NCBI GenBank assembly: GCA_040374085.1
Contig: JBEIVB010000126.1
Location: 1-5,990 of the forward strand
Origin: JBEIVB01 sp040374085
Lineage (GTDB): Bacteria > Bacteroidota > Bacteroidia > UBA4408
Direction: 5' to 3'
Length of the DNA: 5,990 bases
The notes beneath the pieces were generated by a model. That model was not told the origin of the DNA. It ran no database searches and was given only the letters and a program-made list of their open reading frames with translations. The translations under genes were made by a program, and so were the position numbers. This document shows, piece by piece, positions 1 through 5,990 of the stretch (position 1 is the stretch's first letter; each line of letters opens with the position of its first letter).

Positions 1-832
1 CCGCTTTCTGTAGTCCGTTGATGGTGAGCTTAACGGGCACATTCTCTACTTGCCGGTCTTCGGGTGCGGTGCAGGCCACGCGCACCATCACATGCTCTCT
101 TTGCCCGGGCTGGTGAACGGGTTCAGAAAACCACACCGAGTCTATAAAAACATTGGGCTGCCCTCTGCCCTCCAGCGGCACGAGGGTAACCCGCAAAGAG
201 GTGTCGCGCAAGGCAGCAAGGCGCTCGGCATCGCACTGCCCTTTCTGAAAATCGGAAAGCCAAAACGCCTGACCTTGCCCAGCCCCGGCCGAGCGCAAGG
301 CATCGCGTTGGCGCTGCCAGATTCTGCTCAAGGGGGGCGATGCCGGAGAGGGTTTCACTTCCCGCACCATTTGAAGAAACTCCTCGCGGTTCACCAAGCG
401 CTGGTGCTTGCCCTCGAGGTCGTTGGTTACCAGCTGAAAGCGATCGCTGGGCCTGTAGGCCATAGCCAATTCCTGTGCCGCTTTTCGGGCTTGCTCAAAC
501 AGCACGCCAGCGCCACCGTCCATGCCCATGCTGTAGGAGTTGTCGAGGTACACGCTTATGGCCTGCCGGCCGGCCTGAACGCGGGTGGAAGAGGTTTTCC
601 AAAACGGCTGAGCAAAGGCCAAAATCAAAAACGAAAGGGCCAGCAGCCTCAAGAACAGCACCAGCCGATTGCGCAAGCGCGCACTCTTTTGGGTGGTGAG
701 CTCTACGGTTTTAAGAAAGGCAACATTGGAAAAGAAAACCTTGCGAAACCTCCTGAAGTTGAAGAGGTGGATGACCACCGGAATGGCCAAAGCAAGGAAG
801 GCCCAAAGGAAAGCCGGATGTACCAGTTGCAT
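1..832 (-). CDS. BatA-type membrane protein with vWA domain (partial, C-terminus beyond left edge)
   Basis: The open frame runs from an ATG at 832-830 off the left edge without a stop, giving 277 residues. It starts MQLVHPAFLWAFLALAIPVV, and a second hydrophobic segment lies at about residues 57-75. This two-helix anchor, with the phrase IHLFNFRR between the helices, is the N-terminal double-membrane (BatA) domain common in Bacteroidota. A von Willebrand A-like domain follows: DNSYS at residues 97-101 is a DxSxS metal-binding (MIDAS) motif, and WLSDF at 191-195 fits a later strand carrying another MIDAS aspartate. From about residue 225 the chain looks like the start of a beta-rich, adhesion-type region. 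Family members are usually several hundred residues longer, so much of the protein is missing here. Such proteins sit in the inner membrane with the vWA domain outside the cytoplasm; their exact job is unknown. It starts 96 bases after the peptidase stop and may have its own promoter. No upstream in-frame ATG occurs before a stop at 887-889. The family call is firm; the function is not. Confidence 0.85.
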   Translation of the reverse strand, partial: MQLVHPAFLWAFLALAIPVVIHLFNFRRFRKVFFSNVAFLKTVELTTQKSARLRNRLVLFLRLLALSFLILAFAQPFWKTSSTRVQAGRQAISVYLDNSYSMGMDGGAGVLFEQARKAAQELAMAYRPSDRFQLVTNDLEGKHQRLVNREEFLQMVREVKPSPASPPLSRIWQRQRDALRSAGAGQGQAFWLSDFQKGQCDAERLAALRDTSLRVTLVPLEGRGQPNVFIDSVWFSEPVHQPGQREHVMVRVACTAPEDRQVENVPVKLTINGLQKA

Positions 833-843
833 GGTGTGTTTGC

Positions 844-872
844 CAAAAGTACGGCATCTTTTCGATAGGCAA
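844..872 (-). promoter_or_regulatory. Candidate Bacteroidota-type promoter for the BatA/vWA gene
   Basis: Read on the minus strand, TTG (872-870) is followed after 18 bases by TACTTTTG (851-844), an exact match to the Bacteroidota -7 consensus TAnnTTTG. The -33 TTG and the spacing also fit. The -7 box ends only 11 bases before the ATG at 832, so the leader would be just a few bases, close to leaderless. Motifs this short occur by chance, and the short leader lowers confidence. Confidence 0.35.
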
Positions 873-928
873 GCCGGGTAAAATGTTTACGCCATCGTCT
901 ATTGGCCTCCAGCGGGCAAAGGAAGGGA

Positions 929-2647
929 TTAAACGGCATCCAACTCGCGCACCACAGCCTGCATAAGCTCCATCACGTATTCTTCTGTAAACGAGAAGGT
1001 AATGCCGGCTGCGTGGTACACGTCGGGTATGGTGGCGGTGTTGCCCAGGGCAAGGGCCTGCTTGTATTGCTCAACCGTTCGGCGTGGGTCAACGCTGTGG
1101 TTGCGCCACACGGCAATGGCCCCCAGCTGAGCCATACCATATTCTATATAATAAAACGGCACTTCGTAGATGTGCAGCTGCTTTTGCCACTGGTTGGCAA
1201 GGGCATCCTCATAGCCTGACCAATCTACCTGCTGGGGAGAGAACCGCTTTATGATGTCGGTCCAGGCAGCGCGGCGCTGGTCGGGTGTATGCCCGATGTG
1301 CTCATAGAGCCAATGCTGAAAAGCATCTACGGCGGCCACCCAGGGAAGGGTTTCGAGGGAGCGTTCGAGCTGATCGAAGCGTGCGCGTTTTAAATCTTCG
1401 GGGTTATAAAATGCATCCCAATGCTCCATGCTGATGAGCTCCATGCTCATGGAGGCCAGCTCGGCAACCTCGCTGGGAGTGGATTTGAAGGCGGAGAGAT
1501 CCAAGGGGTTGGAAAGGAAGCTGTGCACGGCATGTCCACCCTCGTGCACCATGGTAACAAGGTCTTTGTGGGAATTTACGGCGTTCATGTAGATGAACGG
1601 AACCCCGCTTTCCATGAGGGGGTAGTTGAATCCACCCGGGGCTTTTCCTTTTCTGCTCTCAAGATCGAGGTAGCCCAGGTGCTTCATGGTGGCGATGCAG
1701 GAAGAGAAGAAGGGGTCTATGCGTTGAAAGCACGCCACGGTGCGGGCCACCAGGTCGTCGGCACCGGTAAAGGGCTGCAGAGGGCGCTGCCCAAGGGGCT
1801 CTGCATCGAGGTCGTAGGGCTTCAAGACGTCGAGCTGAAGGCGCACTCTTCTGCGCTCCATGAGGGCATCCATAACGGGCACCACGGCTTTCTCCACAGC
1901 ACGGTGAAAGGCTTTGCAGTCTTCTACGCTGTAATCAAAACGGCCCAGCTCGCGGTGCATGTAATCGCGGAAGTTGGAGAACCCCGCGTTGTGGGCCACC
2001 TGCTGCCTGAGGGCGATGAGCTTATCGAGGAGGGCATCGAGGGCATCGCGGTCTTGGAGGCGGCGCTTCTGAATGGCTTCATAGATGCGCTGCCTGAGTT
2101 CTCTGTCGGGCTCCTCGAGCAGGCGGGCAGCCTGCTGCAGGGTAAGCTCTTTGCCTTCGTGATCGATGGTCATGGCGCTGCAGATGCGGCCATACTCCTG
2201 CTGCAAGGTGCTCAGCTCCACCATTAAAGGAATGTTATCTTCGCGGAAGAGCTCGATGGCGTTGCGCACGTTGCGCAGATAAATGCGGTAGCCGCTTTCC
2301 GCCAAGGCATCGGCATCGGGGTGCGACACCAGCTTCTGATTGAGGGCGTGGTTAACCGGCGCCAGATGCGGCTCTATGGTTTCTATAAAATGCTGAAAAG
2401 CCTCTGCCAGCGCAACATCTGCCGTGTCGGCATTCATGCGGATGTACCGCCAGGCCAAATCTTCGCCCACCACACTCTCCAGCTCGCTGCGGCGTTGCAA
2501 CCAAGCCTTCAGCTCCTCCACACCACTCGGTTGCGCCTCCAAGAGCTGGCGGTACCAGGGCTCGAGAGCCTCCCAGGTGGTTACCGTAAAGTCGTTGGGA
2601 AGAAAGGTTCGCCGGAGATGCTGGTCGGGAAGTAAGGTGGTTTCCAT
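929..2647 (-). CDS. pepF: M3-family oligoendopeptidase (PepF-like zinc metallopeptidase)
   Basis: This is a complete 572-residue gene, a normal length for the oligoendopeptidase F (M3B) group. The enzyme cuts short peptides in the cytoplasm; no signal peptide or membrane segment is visible. The zinc-binding motif is HEGGH at residues 368-372, with E369 as the general base and H368 and H372 as ligands. The third ligand is most likely E396 in SEVAELASMSME (392-403), at the spacing seen in thimet oligopeptidase-type enzymes. The downstream block PFYYIEYGMAQLGA (497-510) is the conserved substrate-pocket region of the family. The N-terminal half is helical, as expected. The start is the ATG at 2647-2645, and the N-terminal phrase LPNDFTVTTWEALEPW matches how Bacteroidota homologues begin. 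The stop is TAA at 931-929. No Shine-Dalgarno sequence or clear promoter is seen, and a strong terminator lies only about 20 bases upstream. All catalytic residues are present, so it should be active. The symbol reflects family resemblance; substrate preference cannot be read from sequence. Confidence 0.93.
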   Translation of the reverse strand: METTLLPDQHLRRTFLPNDFTVTTWEALEPWYRQLLEAQPSGVEELKAWLQRRSELESVVGEDLAWRYIRMNADTADVALAEAFQHFIETIEPHLAPVNHALNQKLVSHPDADALAESGYRIYLRNVRNAIELFREDNIPLMVELSTLQQEYGRICSAMTIDHEGKELTLQQAARLLEEPDRELRQRIYEAIQKRRLQDRDALDALLDKLIALRQQVAHNAGFSNFRDYMHRELGRFDYSVEDCKAFHRAVEKAVVPVMDALMERRRVRLQLDVLKPYDLDAEPLGQRPLQPFTGADDLVARTVACFQRIDPFFSSCIATMKHLGYLDLESRKGKAPGGFNYPLMESGVPFIYMNAVNSHKDLVTMVHEGGHAVHSFLSNPLDLSAFKSTPSEVAELASMSMELISMEHWDAFYNPEDLKRARFDQLERSLETLPWVAAVDAFQHWLYEHIGHTPDQRRAAWTDIIKRFSPQQVDWSGYEDALANQWQKQLHIYEVPFYYIEYGMAQLGAIAVWRNHSVDPRRTVEQYKQALALGNTATIPDVYHAAGITFSFTEEYVMELMQAVVRELDAV

Positions 2648-2667
2648 GGGTTGAGGTTGGGGTAAAC

Positions 2668-2699
2668 AAAAAAAAACCGGGGCTTAGCCTCCGGTTTTT
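2668..2699 (-). terminator. Intrinsic terminator overlapping the end of the DUF5606 gene
   Basis: A stem pairs A2672-2676 with T2695-2699 (5 bp), CCGG 2677-2680 with CCGG 2691-2694 (4 bp) and GGC 2681-2683 with GCC 2687-2689 (3 bp), with one bulged base at 2690 and the 3-base loop 2684-2686. On the minus strand it is followed by an unbroken run of nine T (2676-2668), a textbook rho-independent terminator. The loop is exactly the TAA stop codon of the DUF5606 gene, so the upstream stem arm also encodes its last residues. On the plus strand the hairpin is followed by five T, so it could also stop antisense transcription. Peptidase translation starts about 20 bases further on. Confidence 0.85.
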
Positions 2700-3259
2700 C
2701 TTGGGGTGGCCGCACGCTTGGCGGCGCCACCTGCCGTTGCTTTGGCCTTGGGTGCGGCCTCTTTCTTGGGTTTCGCAATTTTGGCATCGCCTTCTTTGGC
2801 AGCGCCGGCCTTGCGGGCCTTTGGCTTTTCTGCTGAAGCCTCTGCCGATGCAGCTTCTGCGCTTTCCTCAGTCTTCTCTTTCAGCATGGACTTCTCTTGC
2901 AAAAGGTTGTACCAAGAGAAGAGTTTCTTTATGTCGGAGGCGTGTACGCGCTCCTGATCGTAGTTTTCCAGCACCGACTTCAGGTAGGCAGCGTGTTCTG
3001 CCGCACTTGCCTTAGCCGAGATGCACGGACCGCCGTTCTCCTTTTTGTAGATGTTATAAAATACCTCCGCAAGGGGTTTGTCTTCGTCGGTGGTAAACAT
3101 GCTGATGTCTTCCAAACCCGAGATGCGGTAGTGGGTGTAGGCCGGCATGCGCTTTCCGTCGAGCAGGCTCTCCACAATAACACCGTTTTTTGCCTGGGCC
3201 ACCACTTTGTAAAGTCCGGGGTATCCCGAGATGGCAATCAATCCGCTTAAGTCAATCAT
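2684..3259 (-). CDS. DUF5606 domain protein with lysine/alanine-rich tail
   Basis: This is a complete 191-residue protein. Residues 1-126 match the DUF5606 family of Bacteroidota: the N-terminus MIDLSGLIAISGYPGLYKVV, then GVIVESLLDGKR (26-37), GLEDISMFT (48-56), YKKENGG (71-77) and the C-terminal phrase VHASDIKKLFSWYNLLQEK (105-123). The family's role is unknown to me; it is small, soluble and widely conserved in the phylum. After the domain comes an acidic stretch rich in Glu, Ala and Ser (about 127-144), then a basic tail rich in Lys, Ala and Pro (about 145-188), with runs such as KPKKEAAPKAKATAGG resembling histone H1 tails. The tail is probably disordered and could bind nucleic acid, which is inference. 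The start is ATG at 3259-3257; no in-frame ATG lies in the short leader. The gene has a candidate promoter just upstream and its stop codon sits inside an intrinsic terminator, so it may be transcribed alone. Confidence 0.92.
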   Translation of the reverse strand: MIDLSGLIAISGYPGLYKVVAQAKNGVIVESLLDGKRMPAYTHYRISGLEDISMFTTDEDKPLAEVFYNIYKKENGGPCISAKASAAEHAAYLKSVLENYDQERVHASDIKKLFSWYNLLQEKSMLKEKTEESAEAASAEASAEKPKARKAGAAKEGDAKIAKPKKEAAPKAKATAGGAAKRAATPRKTGG

Positions 3260-3279
3260 GATGATGGTTTCTGATGGTG

Positions 3280-3310
3280 CGAAGCTACTTGAAATTTGCG
3301 TATTCCAAAA
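3280..3310 (-). promoter_or_regulatory. Candidate Bacteroidota-type promoter for the DUF5606 gene
   Basis: In the 54-base gap after comEC, the minus strand reads TTTTG (3310-3306), 18 bases, then TAGCTTCG (3287-3280). The second box matches the Bacteroidota -7 consensus TAnnTTTG except for one C. It lies 20 bases before the ATG, leaving a leader of roughly 15 bases. Its position between two genes and the matching terminator at the end of the DUF5606 gene support it, but no transcript start is known. Confidence 0.45.
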
Positions 3311-3313
3311 CCC

Positions 3314-5362
3314 CTATTGCCCCGATTCCCATTGCCAAGCTCCCTGCTCGGCGAGGCTGTGCACGGCGTATCCGAGGGCTATGAGCTCGTTGCGGAGCTC
3401 GACCCGGATGCGAGGCCTGAGTGTATTGCCGAGGATGACCACCTGCCCCTTCCGGGCTTTCGGTAGGCCGCGGGGTATGCGACCGCTGCCGTGCACGAGG
3501 CAAACCGTCCAGGGGGGGCGGTGTGCGGCCTTAAGCCAAGCCTCCTTCAAACCTTGCACCGATACCAGAAGCATGGGACTGCCCTGCCCGTATGCAAAGC
3601 CGTTTTCCAATAGAGTATGCCGGGCTTTGGGGCCACGCAGGTAGGTTTGACAATGGGCAACCGCCTCTTGCCAACGTTGAGGGCGGGCGCGGGGCCCCTC
3701 CACCACGAGGTAATGCACCTGCCTGTCTTGGCTGTACCAAAACGTCTCCATATCGGGCAGCTTCAAAGCACCCATGCGCGGCACCGAAGCAACCTCCCTA
3801 TCGAGCCATAGCCCAACGCCCAACAAAGCCACCAGCAGCCCAACACCGAACAAGGCAAGACGTGCCAAAGGTTTTTCAACCAGCACAAACATCACCCCTG
3901 CAAAAGCAGCCAGCAACACACTCTCAAGCGCCGACCAGGGCAGACCGCGCAGGTCGGAACCCGGCAAAGCGGCTATAATCTTCATGCTGTAATCAAAGAC
4001 ATCCATCACGCACTCCAGACCGAACTGGAACCCGTGCATGGGCAAGGCAACCTGCAAGCCCAACAGAAAAAAACACCCACCGTAGATTAAGAGGCTGGAA
4101 AGGGGAACCGCAATCAAATTGCCGAGAATGAAGAACAGGGGAAAGCGATGAAAATACAGCAGGGTTAGGGGCAGTGTGGATAGGGTTGCAGCCAAAGAGG
4201 AGCTGATCAAACCGCCTACCCAGGCCACCACCCTACCCTTCTGCCGCAACACCGGATCCACCAAAGGCGAGGTTAACAAGATTCCGAGCAGGGCGAGATA
4301 CGACAACTGAAAACCTATATCGGCGAGATAAAGCGGATTGTATAAAAGCAATACAAAAGCAGAGAGTACCAAAGCATGCATGGGGGGGGCGGGGCGCTTC
4401 ATCATTCTGCTCAGTCCCAGCACCGAGCACATAAACGCCGAGCGGACCACCGAGGCAGAGAAGCCTGTAAGCAAAGCATAACTCCAGATGGTAACGTTGC
4501 AAATCAACCATGCCGGCCACTTGCCGTGTTGCCTTCGTTCCAGGGGTTTGAGCATGCGCGAAAGCAATAAAAATATAATGCCTAGGTGAAACCCGCTCAC
4601 CGAGAGGATGTGCATCACGCCGGTTGCCGAGAAGCGATCGAGCATCTCTTCCTCAAGATCTTCTGAGAAGCCCAACACCAAAGCCGAAAGCAAATGATGA
4701 TGATGGGGCAATAGCTTTTGCTTCTCGAGCAGGCTCAACAGGTGGCTTCGGGCATCTTGCGCGTAGGCCTCCGGGCTCATGGTCCGCGCCAGGGGAAGTT
4801 TGCGAATGGAAAGAGCTTGAATCCGATGCACCACGTTGCGTTGCCACAAAAAGCGATCGTAGCGAAACCCTCCGGGATTGCCTTCTACCGGCACCACACC
4901 GTAGTTGCCCGTTACCTCTACCCAAGTGCCTTTGGGCCAGGGCGGACAGGCTTTTCCCACCTGCACCAGACAGGTTTCGCCGTCTCTGCCTTTTCCATTG
5001 CTTAAGGTTATGAAAAAGCGGGCCCTGCTGCCCGGATGCTGCACCGCAGTGCTCAGTCTGCCACTCACGGTAACCAAGCCATGTGAACACGCATCGTGCC
5101 CTTTCAAGGCATCAACCAAAGCCACTGAGGCAAGCGCATTGCCGAAAACAAAAAAGAAAACAACAGCACCCAAGGCCCAAAGCTTGCGCCAGAAGGCGTG
5201 CAATCGATTGCGGCCGAAGCACCACCAAACGGCGCACAAGGCAAGCGGCACCAGAGCAGCTGGTAGGGGAAAGACTATGCCTGCATACAATACAAAGGCA
5301 ATGCCGCAGATAAACGGCATAAGAACCCAGAAAACCGGGTTCCAGAATAAAAATCCGAACAT
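3314..5362 (-). CDS. comEC: ComEC/Rec2-family DNA uptake channel lacking the metallo-beta-lactamase domain
   Basis: This is a complete 682-residue membrane protein. ComEC forms the inner-membrane channel that carries single-stranded DNA into the cytoplasm during natural transformation. Residues about 8-85 hold N-terminal membrane segments. Residues 95-185 form a soluble, OB-like (DUF4131) region with the family phrase NPGGFRYDR (162-170). The Competence domain spans about 200-515: ALVLGF (227-232), the hallmark SVSGFHLG (254-261, equivalent to SGxHxG) and DIGFQLSYLALLG (348-360), with many transmembrane helices. After the last helix (about 501-520) a soluble tail of roughly 160 residues remains. 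It has no HxHxDH motif, so the nuclease-like beta-lactamase domain of Bacillus-type ComEC is absent; short forms like this are usual in Bacteroidota. A run of four histidines (220-223) precedes the Competence domain. The start is ATG at 5362-5360, 21 bases after the lgt stop, which suggests a shared transcript. The stop is TAG at 3316-3314. The family call is secure; competence of this organism is only inferred. Confidence 0.92.
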   Translation of the reverse strand: MFGFLFWNPVFWVLMPFICGIAFVLYAGIVFPLPAALVPLALCAVWWCFGRNRLHAFWRKLWALGAVVFFFVFGNALASVALVDALKGHDACSHGLVTVSGRLSTAVQHPGSRARFFITLSNGKGRDGETCLVQVGKACPPWPKGTWVEVTGNYGVVPVEGNPGGFRYDRFLWQRNVVHRIQALSIRKLPLARTMSPEAYAQDARSHLLSLLEKQKLLPHHHHLLSALVLGFSEDLEEEMLDRFSATGVMHILSVSGFHLGIIFLLLSRMLKPLERRQHGKWPAWLICNVTIWSYALLTGFSASVVRSAFMCSVLGLSRMMKRPAPPMHALVLSAFVLLLYNPLYLADIGFQLSYLALLGILLTSPLVDPVLRQKGRVVAWVGGLISSSLAATLSTLPLTLLYFHRFPLFFILGNLIAVPLSSLLIYGGCFFLLGLQVALPMHGFQFGLECVMDVFDYSMKIIAALPGSDLRGLPWSALESVLLAAFAGVMFVLVEKPLARLALFGVGLLVALLGVGLWLDREVASVPRMGALKLPDMETFWYSQDRQVHYLVVEGPRARPQRWQEAVAHCQTYLRGPKARHTLLENGFAYGQGSPMLLVSVQGLKEAWLKAAHRPPWTVCLVHGSGRIPRGLPKARKGQVVILGNTLRPRIRVELRNELIALGYAVHSLAEQGAWQWESGQ

Positions 5363-5383
5363 AAATTATATAATGTAAAAGAA
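5363..5383 (-). other. AT-rich spacer between lgt and comEC
   Basis: Nineteen of the 21 bases between the lgt stop and the comEC ATG are A or T, in sharp contrast to the GC-rich genes on both sides. No Shine-Dalgarno sequence is present. In Bacteroidota, which rely little on Shine-Dalgarno pairing, an unstructured AT-rich leader can help ribosome entry, so this is best read as the comEC translation initiation region within an lgt-comEC transcript. A TATAAT-like string occurs in it, but I could find no convincing -33 partner for a separate promoter. Confidence 0.4.
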
Positions 5384-5990
5384 TTATGGAATAGCATAAC
5401 CAAAACGTTTGGGGTTTTTATAAACGTAGATGAGTCCAAACGAACCTATGAGTATGAACAAGGTAGAAATGATTTGCGCCTGAGTAATGCCCCCGAGGAT
5501 GTTGTAGGTGGAGTTTACCCGAATGAGCTCGATCAAAAAACGCTCGAGGCCGTTGACCAAGAGGTACACAAAAAACAAACCGAGGGTAGGACGAATGCGG
5601 GTGCGCAGAAACCACAACAGTCCAAACAAGGCCAAGGCCATAAGGCATTCGTAAAGAGGCGTGGGAAACACAGGTTGTGCCAGTTGAAAACAATGCGCGC
5701 CTTGACATCCTTCGATGGGAACGCCTTCGCTGAGCACGTTGTGCGGGTAGCGATAGGCCCAAACCCAATCGGGCAATGCCGAGAGCCATCCGGGCTTTGG
5801 TGCGGTGTTCACAATGCCCCAATCTCCATCGCCCGCCAGCTGGCAGCCGAGTCTGCCCGAAGCATAGCCCAGCATGAGGGCCGGAGCGGTGGCATCCATG
5901 AGCCAAGGAAAGTAGATTCCGCGTTTGCGGGCATAGAACCAAATGCCTGCCGTTGCCACAATTAATCCGCCGTAAAAGGTGAGTCCGGAA
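5384..5990 (-). CDS. lgt: Prolipoprotein diacylglyceryl transferase (partial, N-terminus beyond right edge)
   Basis: The frame is open from the right edge to TAA at 5386-5384, giving the last 201 residues; the full protein is usually about 270-300. Lgt is an inner-membrane enzyme that moves diacylglycerol from phosphatidylglycerol to the lipobox cysteine of prolipoproteins, the first step of lipoprotein maturation. The visible part begins SGLTFYGGLIVATAG, a conserved Lgt phrase. It continues with the signature SGRLGCQLAGDGDWGI (visible residues 44-59), the loop YPHNVLSEGVP (about 81-91), FPTPLYE (108-114) and GLERFLIELIRVN (147-159), which carries the conserved C-terminal Glu-Arg. Several hydrophobic helices are visible, the last at about 168-190. 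The signature differs from the Escherichia coli form (GRIGNFINGE) in having Cys and Ala where asparagines usually stand; from memory this is the Bacteroidota variant. A GTG at 5959-5957 is internal, because the conserved sequence continues upstream of it. comEC follows after 21 bases. Confidence 0.93.
   Translation of the reverse strand, partial: SGLTFYGGLIVATAGIWFYARKRGIYFPWLMDATAPALMLGYASGRLGCQLAGDGDWGIVNTAPKPGWLSALPDWVWAYRYPHNVLSEGVPIEGCQGAHCFQLAQPVFPTPLYECLMALALFGLLWFLRTRIRPTLGLFFVYLLVNGLERFLIELIRVNSTYNILGGITQAQIISTLFILIGSFGLIYVYKNPKRFGYAIP

Noticed and set aside
50..868. Long plus-strand open frame (272 codons)
   Set aside because: It lies almost wholly antisense to the BatA/vWA gene, whose minus-strand frame shows clear membrane and MIDAS motifs. 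The plus-strand product has no recognisable domain.
1421..2227. Plus-strand open frame of 268 codons opposite the peptidase
   Set aside because: It is antisense to the well-supported M3 peptidase and includes the strand complementary to the HEGGH region. It looks like a product of GC-rich codon bias.
2352..2669. Minus-strand open frame overlapping the start of the peptidase
   Set aside because: It is a different frame of the same strand over a well-supported gene start, has no recognisable domain, and begins within the terminator T-run.
4693..4704. Repeat of ATG units giving four histidines in ComEC
   Set aside because: It is a short trinucleotide repeat within an otherwise normal ComEC. 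Four histidines alone are not evidence of a metal site.
5400..5412. Interrupted palindrome CCAAA-ACG-TTTGG followed by T-rich DNA on the plus strand
   Set aside because: It lies inside the lgt coding end, no plus-strand gene precedes it, and the stem is short. As a minus-strand terminator it lacks a T-run directly after the stem.
5957..5959. GTG as a possible start for the rightmost gene
   Set aside because: The frame continues upstream to the window edge with conserved Lgt residues (SGLTFYGG), so the true start is outside the window.

Overview
This window looks like an ordinary stretch of chromosome from a member of the Bacteroidota. The evidence is a DUF5606 protein (a family I know only from this phylum), a BatA-type protein with an N-terminal double membrane anchor and a von Willebrand A domain, an Lgt carrying the SGDGDWG-like variant motif typical of the phylum, and a ComEC that lacks the metallo-beta-lactamase domain. 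Candidate promoters also fit the Bacteroidota pattern (TTG, about 18 bases, TAnnTTTG), and no gene start shows a clear Shine-Dalgarno sequence. By eye the DNA is fairly GC-rich for the phylum, so a marine or environmental lineage is possible, but I cannot name a genus.

All five genes lie on the minus strand and fill almost the whole window. In the direction of transcription (right to left) they are: the C-terminal two thirds or so of lgt (prolipoprotein diacylglyceryl transferase; its start is beyond the right edge); comEC (DNA uptake channel, 682 aa) 21 bases later across an AT-rich spacer; a DUF5606 protein (191 aa) with a lysine/alanine-rich tail; an M3-family oligoendopeptidase (572 aa); and the first 277 residues of a BatA/vWA membrane protein, cut by the left edge. 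lgt and comEC probably share a transcript. The DUF5606 gene has its own candidate promoter and ends in a strong intrinsic terminator whose loop contains the stop codon, so it may be a single-gene unit. The peptidase begins only 36 bases after that stop and has no obvious promoter.

The genes do not form one pathway. They cover lipoprotein maturation, DNA uptake, a conserved protein of unknown role, peptide turnover and an envelope vWA protein. I see no mobile element, CRISPR array, RNA gene or defence system, and nothing that supports a wholly new system. The points worth a second look are the terminator that overlaps a coding end just ahead of the peptidase, the histone-like tail of the DUF5606 protein, the nuclease-less ComEC, the substituted Lgt signature, and a promoter with an adjacent palindrome ahead of the vWA gene.
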